Source: Paramacrobiotus metropolitanus
Lineage: Eukaryota; Tardigrada; Eutardigrada; Parachela; Macrobiotidae
DNA length: 64,000 nt
Direction of reading: 5' to 3'
Assembly: GCF_019649055.1 (NCBI RefSeq)
Contig: NW_026570360.1
Span: 1-64,000, forward strand
Positions 33,901-46,702 of this stretch are shown in pieces. Positions within the stretch are counted from its first letter, which is position 1, and each line of letters begins with the position of its first letter. A model generated the notes under the pieces. That model was not told the origin of the DNA. It searched no databases and saw only the letters and a list, made by a program, of their open reading frames with translations. Both the position numbers and the translations under genes were made by a program.

Positions 33901-36900
33901 TTCCAGCTTGCCTTCTCCAGCTCCTTCTGTCCAGACCTTGAAATCCGCCACATCTCGAACACGCACACCGTGCTTCTGCAATCCGCGCCCGGTACAACGA
34001 ACTTTTCGAGCGTCGCTGACTGAGAAAAATATCACAAAAAATTGACAAGTTGAAAACAGTAAGCAATATTATTTATCGGCTCTTTTAAGACATTATTTCA
34101 ACTCGACGTAGTAAAAACACAACGAAACTTACCCGGACCAACTTTAACGCCAAATGGACTATTTGGAATTGGCTTGCCAGCAAAGAACACATTTACAGAA
34201 TGGAGACCGAGTTCTTTAGGTGTGTAATCAACCCGCCACACCCCATCTGCTCCTTGTTTCAAAGTAGGCACAACGGTGTCCTTTCGGCCGGCTGGATCCA
34301 TTATGACCACTTCCACCAGCCCATCTCCAGCACCTGCAGCACCGTTTTTATGAACAACTATCCTACTGACGACTCTAGCGACTAAAACAATTCTATTACC
34401 TTTGGTAAACACCTCGAACCAAGTCGGTTTTCCGATTTGATTTCCTGTCGCTTCCAATCCGGGGCCCTTTGCAGTCACCTTGGAAGCATCACCAGCGTAG
34501 CCACGCACATCAACGTCGAACGGGCTCTTTGGCACATCTTTTCCGGCAAACTTCACCGTTACACGATGATGGCCTTCCATTTTGGGCACATACTGGCACG
34601 AATACGTTTTGTTTCGATCGTTGTTGAATTTCACGGTTGACTATAAAAATAACATTTGAGATCAATCAAAACAAATACAGCAAGGGCAGTATTAACCGCC
34701 AAGGCGCCAACGTAGTACCGATGGTACTAACCGCTGTATCGGTATGAGGCTTTATATCAGTTTCGTAAAGCACTAGAGCGATTTAAATGAGGAAGTTTGC
34801 TGTAATCTGCAGTCTGCGATATTTCATATATTACTATTGTGCAATATTTTATAGTCAAACTGTACTGTACTTTGCATCGGCCTAACAATAAGTTCCTCTT
34901 GACAAACGGAATGGTCCGGTAAATATTCGGGCTAGAGCTTGACTTTTTAAACGCGCCAGCTTTCACATTTTTAAGCAGTGACATTGTCGTTTGAAATATT
35001 TACCAGTAGGCTTTGAAGCCGTAGTAATTTACGAAATTGTACTCGTACGGCAATGATTACTACAGCGTAGCTACCACTTCACATACAGTGGTGCATGTAC
35101 AACACATGTACTTAATGTATTGTACTAAAACATTTGTTGATTTCACAGAGGTAATCTACTAAAATTAAATGAAACATCAGGTATAGCCCGTTAAGAGACT
35201 GTTAGTTTCGTACACGGACACTTACAGGCACATTTTGTCCATCTGGACCCAGCACGTCAACTTCCACGGTCCCGGCGCCGGCACTGAAGGTCTCTACAGT
35301 GAATTTGGCCGGCACTCCCACCTTGTTACCGGGCTCCAATCCAGGCCCGTATGCTCGCACACGATTGGGTGCCAGCTTGCCGTGTAATGGTGCTCCGGGG
35401 CGTAGTTTGGCGTTGGGATACTGCGAGAGGTATGTCATCATGGACAATTCATCCACATTGGGATCCACCATCTCTTCGGGTCGGATCAGCTGAGGTACGC
35501 CCAGCCAGTCCTCGGCTAACTTCATTGCTTCTGTGGCGTTGGCCTTGGCATTCTTGGGGCTCCAGTCAGCCCAATCCGGACATAAACCTGTTAAAATTCA
35601 TAATTAAAAAAGATTAAGAAAGCACGCGTTTTCGCGACGAGAACACAGTCACGGTTTTCAACATTCTTTAACCTGGAGCAACAGCATCCACCAAAGCGCC
35701 CACAGCGCGGCCATCATTCCAGTCGGAAGTGAAATTGGTGATAGGCAGATCGGGCACTTTATTTTGGATCCAGCGTAACAAACGCTGTTTGGGTGTGAGA
35801 TCCTTTGCGCCTTCGTCTTCGTCCGCCCACATAGGCATGGAAATCGAATAATGCAAGATGAGCGTCCATATCAATCCGAGAATAAGTTTCAGACGGCCGT
35901 CAACAATATCTGTACTGTCTGCAAATATATGAAGAAACATAAAAGAACGTATATTCAAAGGCTCGAATACCGGTAACTCAATACAGACAAAAAGTAAGAC
36001 GATGTCGACTGAAAACAGCTGATACGTAGGCTGATGCGCTCAAGGGATGAATTTCTATCAATAAGTACTTATATTATTTTTCACAATTAACTGTTTTGCA
36101 TTATTTATTTCAACTGAACTATTTTTGTTTTATATATTTATTTGTTTCTCTGAATAAATAAGAACAGACACTGCAAGTCGTCAGATATGGTGATATAACG
36201 TTAAAATTGGTGCAGTCTTGTAAGATCTGCTCTATTCGTTAGAATAAAACTAATCTTTTAGAATAATTCCCGAAAACAATTGGGGAAAACAAAATACACG
36301 CTTCTGCTCATATTGAACAGGAATTAGTGTCATCTTCTAGTTGTGGGGTTTTGTAACTGCTATTTCTTATATGTAGTCGAGAAAAGTTTTCCAAGATTTG
36401 CAGTTTATAATAACGCACGCGTTCTAACTTTTAATTACCTTGCATAAGCATTCGCCTACGCTACGCAAACGCTGGCAAGATATTCGTTCATTTTGAAATC
36501 TCGCAGCAAATCCCCATGATCGACACAGTCGGCAGTGACTATCTTTATTGATCTACCGCACCACCGTACCAAGTCATCAAATATTTTATTTGCTCCATAT
36601 AGATTATATCTTCGTTTTGACGATACTAATCAATCGATCGAGTTATTTAAGCCATCCCAATCTTTTGCGGCGAATTTCATACTAACAAAAACCTAATCAA
36701 GCATATTGTTACTAGTATATACTGGTGGTATGGCTGGTACGAAGGCACGTTTTAAAAAAGTACTGGATGTTGTTTACTTCAACAAATTTTGAGTTCACAT
36801 TTTAGTTGAGGCCAAATTTTTAATAAAGCAAAAAATCCATACTTAAAACAGAAACTGTAAGCACGAGTATACTGGGCATATGATACGGAAACAGTTCACA

Positions 36901-39498
36901 AAATCCAGGTATCACTACAGTTTACACACTTGCGAGATAACTCCCAGAGACATGCTTTTTTGTTGACGCTGCGATATTTGAATGCATTACGCAAAAATCA
37001 AGCCAGACGACAGCATCTGAAGCATCTTGCAGTGTAAGTATACAACCAAACGATTCACCCACGGTAAAGTTACGATAATCCCTACCACCTAAGTAGTAAG
37101 ACAATCAAAACTCAATGCTGCACTTGCAGTTGAATATTTATTTGTGTAATAGCATGTGTAAGATGTAGCAACATGCATCAAAGACTATGCGTTTCGGAAA
37201 CCGGCTGCTCGAAAGCTGCAAAGACGAATGAACTGGAGATTCCATTTATGGCGAAAGTACGCTTTGAGCAGGTTGTCTTCCGCAACCGCGAATCGTTGTA
37301 CCATCGTTCAGAAAGTTTTCTAGCTGCTTTTCTCATGGTCAGCGCGACTGACAGACAAGTTTCACAAAACGATTTAAATCGCGATTCTTGAACGTTCAAC
37401 GACAGTACAATATCCAAGGAAAATATTCAAGCACAAATGCACAAAACAAGCATATGCAGGCGCTTTGCTATCTGAAAGCCGAACAATAAATAATCACATC
37501 TTAAAATTGCTAGTAAACTCTACAAATTGTAATTCTGGTGTTGCGGAAACTAATAATTGTAAGCATCTGATGCACACATATTTGTTTCAGTAAACCGTCA
37601 AATAAAAAGTGAAAACAGAAGTATTTCATTCCGAAATCACTTACTAAAACAATACAGTACGTTAAGTGTAGTAACCAGTGCAACTTTTATTTGTAAATTG
37701 TTATGTGTTATAACTTGAAAACCTCTTTACGGTTGGTTGCAGGTATGCAGTAAATTATAACGATATTGCGTTTATTAAAGCCATGTCACTGCGTAAAGCG
37801 CATATCTTTGCTTAACGAGGCAGTTTGTTGTGGATCTATCAGAATTACGTTCTCCGACGCGATAAGATAAGGCGACTAATCAGTAAACAGTCAATATATA
37901 AACTGCGACAACACCGCTCATCATTTTGTGTCGTTTTCATAAACAATTTCCGTCTGGAGATCAGACCACTTGCACTGTGACTGAAAGCTTATTAGAATCC
38001 CCTTCCACACGAGTAGTTGCACATGTGATCTTTAACCTCTCAAATGTTTAGAATCAGAAAGAAGCCAGCAAATGCAGTTTATGAAAACCGAAACGATTTC
38101 AAGGACAGAAGAATAACACATTTCTTCAGCTGACCATGCAGTCCAAAAGGTGCTAACAGAATTTAATTCGGCACTTTAGTGCGTTTGTCACACAACGAGC
38201 AAATAGGTAAGTATACGGTATACCTAATGCATTTACTCATCAATGACAGCGGAAGTGATAAGCAATGGTTTCACGGCGGTCAAATGCAAATTCCAATTTG
38301 TGAAACTTTATTTGGTAAAGTTAGATTGGTTTCTTCTGCGTATTATTAATTCATTTGTTTCCGCATGTCTCGCGGAAAACTAACATTAGTCGACAATCGA
38401 CATTAACTTTAACATCGATAAAGACAGTCAAGCAGCTTACGACCAATCCGTCGAGCGTGAAGCTATAAAATTTATGAATGCGATGCTCTGTAGTTGTACA
38501 GTACTGTACCACAATATCCAGCGCGTGCTGGACAAATGCATCTCTGTACTACAATTTTATACATATTTATCCCATAAAATACTGCAAAACCTTACCACAT
38601 CAATATTACTTGTTAAACTTTGTTAAAATTTAAACTGAATACGCACAGTTATTAAACGAAAAAGCTTTCTCGTTTTGTCATTACATTTACCGGCAAAAAA
38701 AGAAGTAAGTACATAATTACATTACTGTACTAAATCCGCATTTACTCTTGAAAGTCTGCCACCAGTCAAGTGTTTTACAAAATGCGAAAATATCAATAAA
38801 TGAACAATCCTCTAGGTAGAAAAGATTAAGGACAAACGTACGGCTGAAGACACTTGTTGCGCTCTCTTAACTCGGGAATATAGCATGTATATAAAATTTT
38901 ATTGTATTCACGCAAAAGCATTTGATAAATTCGTAGCAGATCAGGACTTACCGATATTGACAAGCTTGATGTTTTCGTCTTCCTGTAGAAAAGTTAGGGC
39001 TACCGAGACATTTTCCAGTTTCTGCGACCGGAACGTGGGACGCCTGTTGTGTCTCGGCAATTTCTTCCCGCTCAGTACTTCAATAAGTGCGATTAAGCGT
39101 AATCCATCTGATAAATCCGTTTCAAGATTGCCGATATTCTTGTTAACCGTTTTCAGGTGCTCGTTGGCCCATCGCGTGAAGGTATTTTGCTGGATACGTT
39201 TCCAGGGAGCATCATCAGCTAGGTCGCGCTCAGTGGCCGGCATCTCTTCCTCGCCTCCTTCTGCGCCTGACGGGTTTAATGTTGGCTCACGATCTAATTC
39301 CTCTTGTTGCTGGCGTTGGGATTGCAGCTGCTGTTGCTGTTGCTGTGGTTGTTGTTGTTGCGGAACCTGCGTATTCTGACTGGAACCTGTACCTTGGTTA
39401 CGGTTTAAGTTTATCTGTTGGGGAGGCGGTGGATTGGAAGGCTTTCGGCCAAAGACCGTGCCCCGCTGGTCGAGATTAAGATTTTGTTTATTACTCAT
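17630..39498 (-). CDS. filamin: giant filamin: actin-binding domain plus about 38 Ig repeats
   Basis: Filamin crosslinks actin and anchors membrane receptors. I reconstruct 43 coding exons, all phase-compatible, from ATG 39496-39498 to TAA 17630-17632, about 4,026 residues (vertebrate filamins have about 2,600-2,700). Order: a Gln-rich leader (residues about 25-65), then CH1 and CH2 (about 95-320). Six Ig repeats follow (24 exons numbered from the N-terminus, ending with the array at 25263). Next come nine two-Ig modules (25263-32222), then repeats matching vertebrate Ig11-15, a hinge-1-like linker (22017-22131), repeats matching Ig16-23, a second linker (17904-18133) and the dimerisation repeat (NVLLVGVYG to GSPFLIHCA, 17630-17817). 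Introns are mostly 50-400 bp, but the first is 3,033 bp (35919-38951) and another is 1,316 bp (22132-23447). One base is missing in a G run at 17966-17967; with it the total is exactly divisible by three. A 5' untranslated intron is likely, since an acceptor abuts 39528. Confidence 0.97.
22017..22131 (-). other. filamin hinge-1-like linker exon
   Basis: A 115-bp exon with no Ig motif. It encodes a Thr/Arg-rich stretch ([15 protein letters not shown]) between the Ig15-like and Ig16-like repeats, exactly where vertebrate filamins place hinge 1. It is followed by the N-terminal part of the Ig16-like repeat (IQIPSGGG). A 1.3 kb intron precedes it, long for this gene, so this boundary is a natural place for alternative splicing. 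Confidence 0.75.
23448..25094 (-). other. filamin repeats equivalent to vertebrate Ig11-Ig15
   Basis: Exons 24921-25094, 24595-24794, a 30-bp micro-exon 24500-24529, and the 984-bp exon 23448-24431. Order matches vertebrate Ig11 ([12 protein letters not shown]), Ig12 ([12 protein letters not shown]), Ig13 ([20 protein letters not shown]), Ig14 ([20 protein letters not shown]) and Ig15 ([13 protein letters not shown]). Several repeats fuse into one exon here, in contrast to the finely split regions on either side. Confidence 0.9.
25263..32222 (-). repeat. nine tandem copies of a two-Ig filamin module
   Basis: Each module of about 193 residues has an A repeat starting [11 protein letters not shown], with PVKLTP.PDG and DFVP.E.GENQL, and a B repeat with SKVxVxGPGL, [17 protein letters not shown] and DTVDNKDGT, ending [10 protein letters not shown]. 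Modules, from N- to C-terminus: 31644-32222 (one exon), 31198-31587 + 30813-31001, 30355-30744 + 30082-30270, 29625-30014 + 29370-29558, 28924-29313 + 28674-28862, 28215-28604 + 27962-28150, 27161-27736 (one exon), 26588-26979 + 26299-26494, and 25845-26236 + 25263-25470. Modules 2-6 share exact exon sizes of 390 and 189 bp with phase 1 borders. The block sits where vertebrate filamins have repeats 7-10. Confidence 0.93.
32586..34640 (-). other. filamin Ig repeats 1 (end) to 6
   Basis: Exons 34400-34640, 34133-34333, 33624-34019, 33067-33521 and 32586-32931 encode the rest of repeat 1 through repeat 6. Each repeat shows the GPGL/GPGV strand start, a DGT-type turn and a PxSPF ending (for example [15 protein letters not shown] and [16 protein letters not shown]). 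Two introns here are very short: 66 bp (34334-34399) and 102 bp (33522-33623). The second is free of stops in frame and so looks like coding sequence until the family is compared. Confidence 0.9.
35226..39498 (-). other. filamin actin-binding domain exons (CH1-CH2)
   Basis: Three exons: 38952-39498, 35673-35918 and 35226-35587. The first codes for the leader and most of CH1 ([34 protein letters not shown]), ending in ENIKLVNI. The second starts [19 protein letters not shown], closing CH1, and opens CH2 ([34 protein letters not shown]). The third finishes CH2 ([28 protein letters not shown]) and starts Ig repeat 1 ([15 protein letters not shown]). All hallmark actin-binding segments are present, so this is a functional-looking tandem CH domain. 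Confidence 0.95.
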
Positions 39499-41824
39499 CT
39501 TTGTTCGTACGTTGGGTCACCGGCGAGTCTGCAAACCAGTCACAGAATGAAGCAAACAATAAACTATACAATTACAGCCAATAAGAAACTCGTACCATCA
39601 CCAAAGATAGCCACCTTTCATAATGCATGTTACGAACCATCACAGTGTATATGCCGCTTACCGGTACCACCTGATCGTTACTATACATTTGAACACGTAT
39701 TTGTAAAAAATGGCAGGTGTACCTATAGTTTTCACTCGTACGAGAGTTATCATCAAAGTTGATCAGTTTTGTTAACGCCTTCCTGTGCCTAATATGTACA
39801 AAGCTGTTGCTTTCTTTTCTTTGCGATAGTCATAAGCGGTAAAGTCCAAAGTGTTTCAAACTAATAAGATACAACTGACTCATGCATTTTTTGCGATAAA
39901 GACCGTGACAAACTTTGTTCCGTATGCAAACGAAGATGATTCATGTCAGCGATTACTTCGCGACTGTTTTGTTGAATAACTTTGCGTCTCACACAGACAA
40001 AAAATTGGAATAGAGGATTAATACGTCCTATCTCTCAGGTACATTTGAGGTTTCTTTTCCATCTGTTGAAATGCTAGAGCAAACAAAAAGGTTTTTCAAG
40101 GGTGCCGCGGTTACCGTAAGTACAATTTCATACTCGGTCGATATTCGCGTTTGATTCAACAGGTTTAAAGGATGGAATGTTGAGAAAAAAAACCCAAGAA
40201 AGAAATTCAGCAATATCAAAATTATCAAAATAGTATTTGCTATATATCCACACGCGTGGTATAATTTATAAAGTACTCCTATAATTAACATGGTGAGGCG
40301 ATTTCACCTATATTGCACACAATGTCATATCATACGCGCATTTATTGTTGGGATTTTAAGCTGCAGCGTCTGCGGTCTGTGATCCCACTGATCCTATACT
40401 TCACAGACAATTCACAGTAACAATTGTGTTGTATTGTACAACAAAGAGTTTATAAACATATAAATCTATATTACTTATCGTTAATTAAATTAATACAGAG
40501 TATAGAGACAAGGATCTTAATACTCGTAGTATATGTACAGATCTATATTATATAATTATAGATCTCTATTACATAATTAAATTACTATTACGTGCCTGCT
40601 ACGTGTGTATTAATAGTGTACGCGAGACGATCAGTAAAATCAAGTGAAACCCTAATATTGTTCATATATGCACAGTTATGCATATTACATACAATTTCCT
40701 TAATTAAATAAGTCACAAAGTAAAACCTTTTTACAATTAAAATGTCTACGTTAACGACAGAATTATGAAATATTATTGAATTTTATTACACATAACACCA
40801 TTTGCCATATGCGTGAATAAAGCTTGTTTTCAAAATGAATTTTAGAAGAGCGTGGATAAAAAGACTTCGCCGGTATATAGTTCATAGTTCATACCTAACC
40901 ATAAGTCGATTTGAGATGCACAGCGCTTGTATACTTTACTGAGTCTACTCCCAAGTTTGGCAAACATGCGCAAAATTAGCCTTTTATATTTCAACGCTCA
41001 GAATTCACGAAGGAAGGGAAGCACTTCTTCAGCTGCGTTCAGGATAAAACATTCCTTTCGGGAAACAGTGCTTTATGCAATAAAGACTTACATCATTAAT
41101 CCAATTATTATTGAATGCGTTCATACAATTAATTCTATTGCCTATTGGTACAAAACCTCCATCTTTAAAAGGCACTGGATATTCTACTGCAAATGCAAAT
41201 CTGTCAGGGACTTACAAGTACTTTGCAGTTTGTACTTGTTAGTTGTTAATTGTTATATTATATTACCCATGCGTACAGTTCGCTTGCAAACAAAAGACAA
41301 ATAATTATAGTTATAAATTACCGTAATTTTGTATTTCTCTGTACCAGCCACGCTACAATATTATAATTATATGCAGACTGTATAGCACTGAGTTCTTTAT
41401 TTTCTTAAAGATTCTTGTTTACAAACATCTCACAACGGTACAATATTACAAGCATAGCTGATTGCAATTTTTTGCAAAATAATCACGAATTAGTTAAGAA
41501 AACTAATTTGACGGTGCACGTAGCCACACACTGTGACCTTACTGATTTAACCAGAACAGCAGTCCTACGATAATTTCCTATACGTATTTATATCAAGTAA
41601 GAGTGACGATTTTGAAAGTGCAACAGCTGCCGGTTACAAGTACGTACCAAAAACCTCCGGCTGGATGGTTGTCAGGAATTAAATGCAAGGAGGGGAAGCA
41701 AGGTTGATGTTTGATAGAAGACAAAAGGGTATAACAACTGTAAGTAATATACGGCTTAAGGGCTATAAAAAAGACAAAATGCGAATAGTGTGGAAAATGT
41801 AAGTGACTTATGGAGATACAAAAA
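39499..41824. other. 2.3 kb upstream of filamin
   Basis: A splice acceptor (TTTGCAG, minus) abuts 39528, so a short 5' untranslated filamin exon spans 39499-39528 and the first exon and promoter lie further right. The 40400-40700 stretch is very AT-rich. No supported ORF. Confidence 0.5.
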
Positions 41825-42261
41825 CTAAATTCCAAAAGCAGTCGCGGTCACGCATCCCACCAAAGTGACTACAACAACAAGCTTGTTGGGCCGTGTTGCG
41901 CCATTTAGAGAGGGTGAATCAAGCAGACGACGGATCAGTGGACTAACTATGGAAGTGAGAAAATGCTCTGGCGAGGAACTATGCATCATTTTGCATAGAT
42001 TCAGGCGGTGTATGATGCATTTTTCCAGCAGGCGGCACAACATAAGTGATGTTATGCTGTGTCCCATTCGATGATATTTTTATCTTGCAAACTAACGCTT
42101 CTTGCTTTCTCTAATAAACATACCTCCTAATCGTCATGATCAAATACTGCGGTTACGTTGGCCAAATAGCGGCTATCTCGGATAAGTTTGCCGTCGAGGG
42201 TACTTTCTTCCATGGCGAATTTCCTTCCGTCTACACCAAACATAATAACGCAATTTTTTAA
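41825..42261 (-). pseudogene. Ig-like, GPI-like gene fragment with frame breaks
   Basis: An acceptor (TTTTCAG) opens an exon at 42261 reading NCVIMFGVDGRKFAMEES and SRYLANVTAVFDHDD. An in-frame TAG follows at 42128-42130, just before a GAG|GTATGT donor. One extra T there would give DDLG. The next exon (from 42091) continues in phase as VCKIKISSNGTQHNITY, completing an Ig-like DxG.C ending. A second break follows, then a tail NGATRPNKLVVVVTLVGC that looks like a GPI signal. I cannot place its upstream exons. It may be a pseudogene or a live gene with missing homopolymer bases, as seen elsewhere in this window. Confidence 0.35.
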
Positions 42262-42960
42262 CTGAAAATCGCAATTACATACACTATTTTTCCCGAAATT
42301 TCGTGGCGACACCGGAAAAGGCTTTGTCTTATAATTAACAAAACGGTTTCAGTTATAAAAGATGCAATCCACATCTCGACGTAGAAATCAGTGGAATAAT
42401 AGGAGTAAATACTCTGTACATACACTTTTATTTGCAAATTGCAGCTTGTACACTTACCCATTTTTGATAAGTCTCACAGACTTTATTAATCGAAGATTGA
42501 AATTTGTCTGTTCATTAAATATGCATAATTTTCCAGACTTATGCTGCTGTAGCTTTCATTCTTCCACAAAATATGAAAAAAAAATTCGGATGGTAACAGA
42601 TATATTTGGGCAATGGGTGGTAGCCCGTTAATTTTACCTACAGAGAACTCACTGAAATCCGATCTTTTTAAGGACTTGCTTTTTAAGAGCTCCAATCATT
42701 TTAAGGACTCAAGGATTTTTTCCCAATTTTTCAAGGACTTTAAACTGGTATGTTAGTCTTTTCGATTCATTATGTTTCGTATGTTAGTACTAGCAACCCG
42801 AACATACAAAATAATAATTTGTTAGTTGTTCCAGAGACTGTCATGATCAAGCGCAACATACGCAGCCATAATAAACTTTCCTGAACAAGATATTCTGGAT
42901 GAAAGAAGATCACACTGAACACTCTAGCACGGTGCAAGCAGGCATGCACTGTTATCATGA

Positions 42961-45026
42961 TCAGCTGTAAGAGCTGCCTCCGAGCAAGAAGTCTTCGGCA
43001 TCCGGATCGACGATGCGGTATTTGGTGACCTTTGGTTTCCTGGCGCAAATGCAGCGACAAATTACAAATAGCGTAACAACGGCGCAAAAAGCAACAGCAA
43101 TAATCAGCACAACACTGATAATGAAATGAGTGGGATCAGAAAAGTTGACCCAGGATGGAAAGCCATAGTTATTGGACTTTTCGATATGCAGGGATTGGAT
43201 ATCATGCGGATTGGTGGATGAGATAATGGAAACCGTTGAGGAAATCCTGTCGAGTGGCACTGCTGTGGACGGCCGGTTGGTGGTTGGAACTGTGTGTCGC
43301 TGATGAGCCGGATTTGCTGGACTGAACGGTTCAGGTGATGGTCTTAAAGTAGTACTTTGAGCTGTGGCTGTTTCCGGCTTAAAATTCCTACCGAATATCC
43401 TTTTTTCAGTCATTTTGTTATTGCTCCATGTACCAAAACGATTTCCTTACCATTCGTCAGCAGGATTATTTCTGGTATTTTCAGATTTTTCCGAGTTAAT
43501 TATTTGTGTATTTGGTCCTGCGTTTCCGTGAGGACGATTACGGCCACGGTCCCACAGTGTCTGCTCGTTCTCATCCATTGCCGACATTCGCAGCTCGTCC
43601 TCTATTTGCACTGGCTGATCCTTTAGACCTCTGTAGCGGCTACCCTCTTCGTTCCTGGGAATCTGTGGAACTTCTAAGAAAGATTGTTGTAGTCAGTATC
43701 AAATCATCGCGCCGATATTGGTTTTGAACAACAAACGCACTCAAGCTCATGCAGAGTTAGTTCTTCATAACCTATTTTATGTCAGCATTCTGCATATATC
43801 GAAGTAACTACGGTAATTAGTGAGCACATTCGTGACACGTGTACCTACCTTGACGAGTTTGCTGTTGCTCACAATTAGCTTCGTCAGATCGGTCGGGGCA
43901 TTCTGCAAACATGTGTCATGTTACAAATTATTTCCGGTAGAAATGGGGAAGACTGTGATACACAGATCTGATCCCCACGATATACAAGTACTGAATATAT
44001 CTAGTACCAATTACTTAATATTTGTATATATCTATAATCATAGTGGGGTCTAATCAAGATGCTCGAGTATTCATAGTTATATTTATTAGTTTACTGTGAC
44101 GCGAGTATTTTGTAATGTTCAAAGCATACGTATTACATACCAAAGGCTCCATTACATCGATCATAACCAGCGATGCATTCGCCGGATGTTGTACACCTGA
44201 ACTCAAACGGTCTGCAGCCACCATTATCTGCAAAATTTTGAAACCACTTCAAAATTTTCAGTACAATAGACTGTGGGCTATCTGATTCGGGACGATGGGA
44301 CCAAAGAATGTGACGTACCATGACCATCGGGGCGACCAATTAGAGCATTTGGGAAAGACCGAGGCAACGAACCAATTTGCGGTTTTGCGGGACTTTTAAG
44401 AGCTTCGCGAGATACTGTTAAAATTCCCACTTCATAGTCGCTGTACGGCACCAGTTCGCACCGAAAATCATCCAAGTATCCACAGTTAAATAAATAGCAT
44501 GCCAGGCGTCCCTTCAAACATAATTATTTCGTTAACAATCTCAAATTTCGTGCACTACCGTATTACAAACTTTAACAGCGAATAAGTTTTGCAGCATTTT
44601 AAATTAGTAAGACAAGTAAGACGTACAGAGTACGAACATGCAGTAATATCCTAGAGTAGTGCTTCGTACCTGTTGTTCAAATGCAGCAACGGTGCAGTGC
44701 TCGGTTTGACAGCATCGTTTTAGGCAATCCGATCCTGTCAGTCCTGTCGTCGCATTGATAAGTCGTCCTCCTAGTTTTTCCGATTTCGAGACCTGGACAA
44801 CAGAGCCCTTTTTGAGACTGAAAGCGTCGAGGCATATTCCATCTTTGTCTTTGGATGGACCAACTCGTCTTCCTGCAGCATCGTCTTCGAACATCACAGG
44901 ATCTGGATTTCCGATCAACAGCTGACCTTTTGCCACAGCAGCGATAGCACAAATAAATAAGCTTAGAATAACCATCGTTGTTAAATACCCCGACTGCAGA
45001 GTTTTCCGCGCCATTATACTACGCAT
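42961..45026 (-). CDS. MANSC + LDLa single-pass receptor, LRP11-like
   Basis: Six phase-compatible exons (44670-45026, 44319-44511, 44141-44227, 43849-43902, 43451-43673 and 42961-43387) give 446 residues. A signal peptide (residues about 6-34) precedes a MANSC domain with CLDAFSLKKG, CLKRCCQTEHCTVAAF and CYLFNCGYLDDFRCELV. An LDL-receptor class A repeat follows, CRPFEFRCTTSGECIAGYDR then ECPDRSDEANC, split over two exons with intact calcium-binding acidic residues. A Ser/Thr/Pro-rich stalk leads to a membrane helix (HFIISVVLIIAVAFCAVVTL) and a short basic/acidic tail ending SSYS. MANSC plus LDLa plus one helix is the plan of vertebrate LRP11 without its PKD domain, and is also seen in HAI-1. 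A role in cell-surface binding is inferred; the ligand is unknown. Confidence 0.85.
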
Positions 45027-46702
45027 GAATGAAGTGAATCACTTTAAGACTTTACAAGAAGTGGTAGTTTTGCAACCAGGGAAAACGATGGTTGTTGACA
45101 GTACAAATCATTTCTTCAACATCATACGTTTTAATTAACAATGGGTTATAAACATTTCTCAAGTACAAACTGGTTCAAAAACTGAAAGCGATCGTGTTGT
45201 TTTAAAAATATAAGAAAGCGAACGTCCTATCTATCGCATTCGCGACGTGCACCTTCGTGATGGTGTAGGTACAGCTGGCATTATTGAGAGAGCGCTCCAG
45301 TGGATCGATAAAACTGCGATTCGCCTGACAGCGAATTCAGTAGGTTTTCCTGGAAAAGCTTCGTATGTTGCGGAATGTGGCACAAATCGATCGATACCGA
45401 TGTAGCGTAACGAAGACCGACGGGATATGTCATAGTGATGTCTGCTTGGAAAACGAGCATTTCTGGGATTTCCAGGTTTTAGCGCTATTTTCTTCTGCAC
45501 AATACTGACGTCCTTGTGCTTCTAGAAGATAAGGCGCATATAACTGATAACCATTAAAGGTCAACACAGCTTAGCGGATTCTTATTGGGACATTGTTAGT
45601 ACAGGACAAATATTTTCCGTGTAAAAATATTGTCATAGAGTTGTCCAACACATAGATTGATTGTTGATTTGATAAGCAAGTCTTTTGCCGGAAGAAACCG
45701 ATGGCCAAAACCAACACTAAAATTAATCGGTAAAATGGCGGACTTCTTTTACGAGTAACTGCGATGGTGCATACTCTCTGATTACAATAATCCTTTTTTC
45801 AGTACCTGTAAAACGTATAATTCTACGTAGTTAACAAAATTTACGAACCTTTAAAACCTTCTGTGTTCTATTGTGTTATGATAATTGTAGAGATACTTCA
45901 CTGTCTATTTGCTGCAATACTTTAATTAATAACTGAATCACAACATTCATAAATATTTTTACACTAACGAGCCTAGAGCAGGGCGAATCTTATTAATTAA
46001 TCCTTTACTTAATACTGGTATGTACTCATATACACATAACTACAGACCTGTAGCTCTGAATTTGCGGGCGAATACTGTTTGATTTTTTTCACTTCGAAAG
46101 TTCGAATATGAATTTGATAACTGTGTCAACACGTTATCTTAAACAATTAAGTACCATATGGATTCATGTAGAATTGTGAATTGATAATCTGACATGATAC
46201 GCAGATTCTTTTATCTTCACGTTATACGTTTGCACATACATATTAAAGATACATACTTACTTGTCTCATAGTACTATACAGCTAATAATTTTGATAAACG
46301 CTACTCTAGCCCGCGATACTGTGTACTGTAAATCATTTATTTATCTTTTTGCAAAAATAAACCTGTCAAGTAGTTTTAACAGAAGTATATTAGACACCAA
46401 GCGGCTCAAACAATTGCGATCTGATTATCACATTTTACCCGTCCCTGAAACTGCTCGCAACTTATCGAACTCGAAATTATTGCGGCACTTGTCTTTCTCT
46501 GTATTGGCGAGGTGCGTCTACACACTTTAAAATGCCCGAAGGCTTTCGAATTTGTCAATACCATGATTTTCTATGGTTTTACGAGAATTAATGAAATGCG
46601 TTTATAGAATTATTTTGCACGCATGCTGATGTAATAAGAAATAAGTAAAGCTTTTGACTGCAGGATAACTTTCTCCAGAACAGCATCAGTGCAAATCGAG
46701 AA
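45027..46702. other. 1.7 kb spacer between divergent receptor and acyltransferase genes
   Basis: This should contain the two divergent promoters. A plus-strand frame stays open for 64 codons at 45214-45405 without an ATG and resembles nothing I know. Nothing else is supported. Confidence 0.5.

Noticed and set aside
39301-39365. Trinucleotide tract as an independent microsatellite
   Set aside because: It is the Gln-rich leader inside the first filamin coding exon and stays in frame.
45214-45405. A 64-codon plus open stretch reading YRIRDVHLRDGVGTAG
   Set aside because: No start codon, no clear splice acceptor and no family match; noted only as unexplained.
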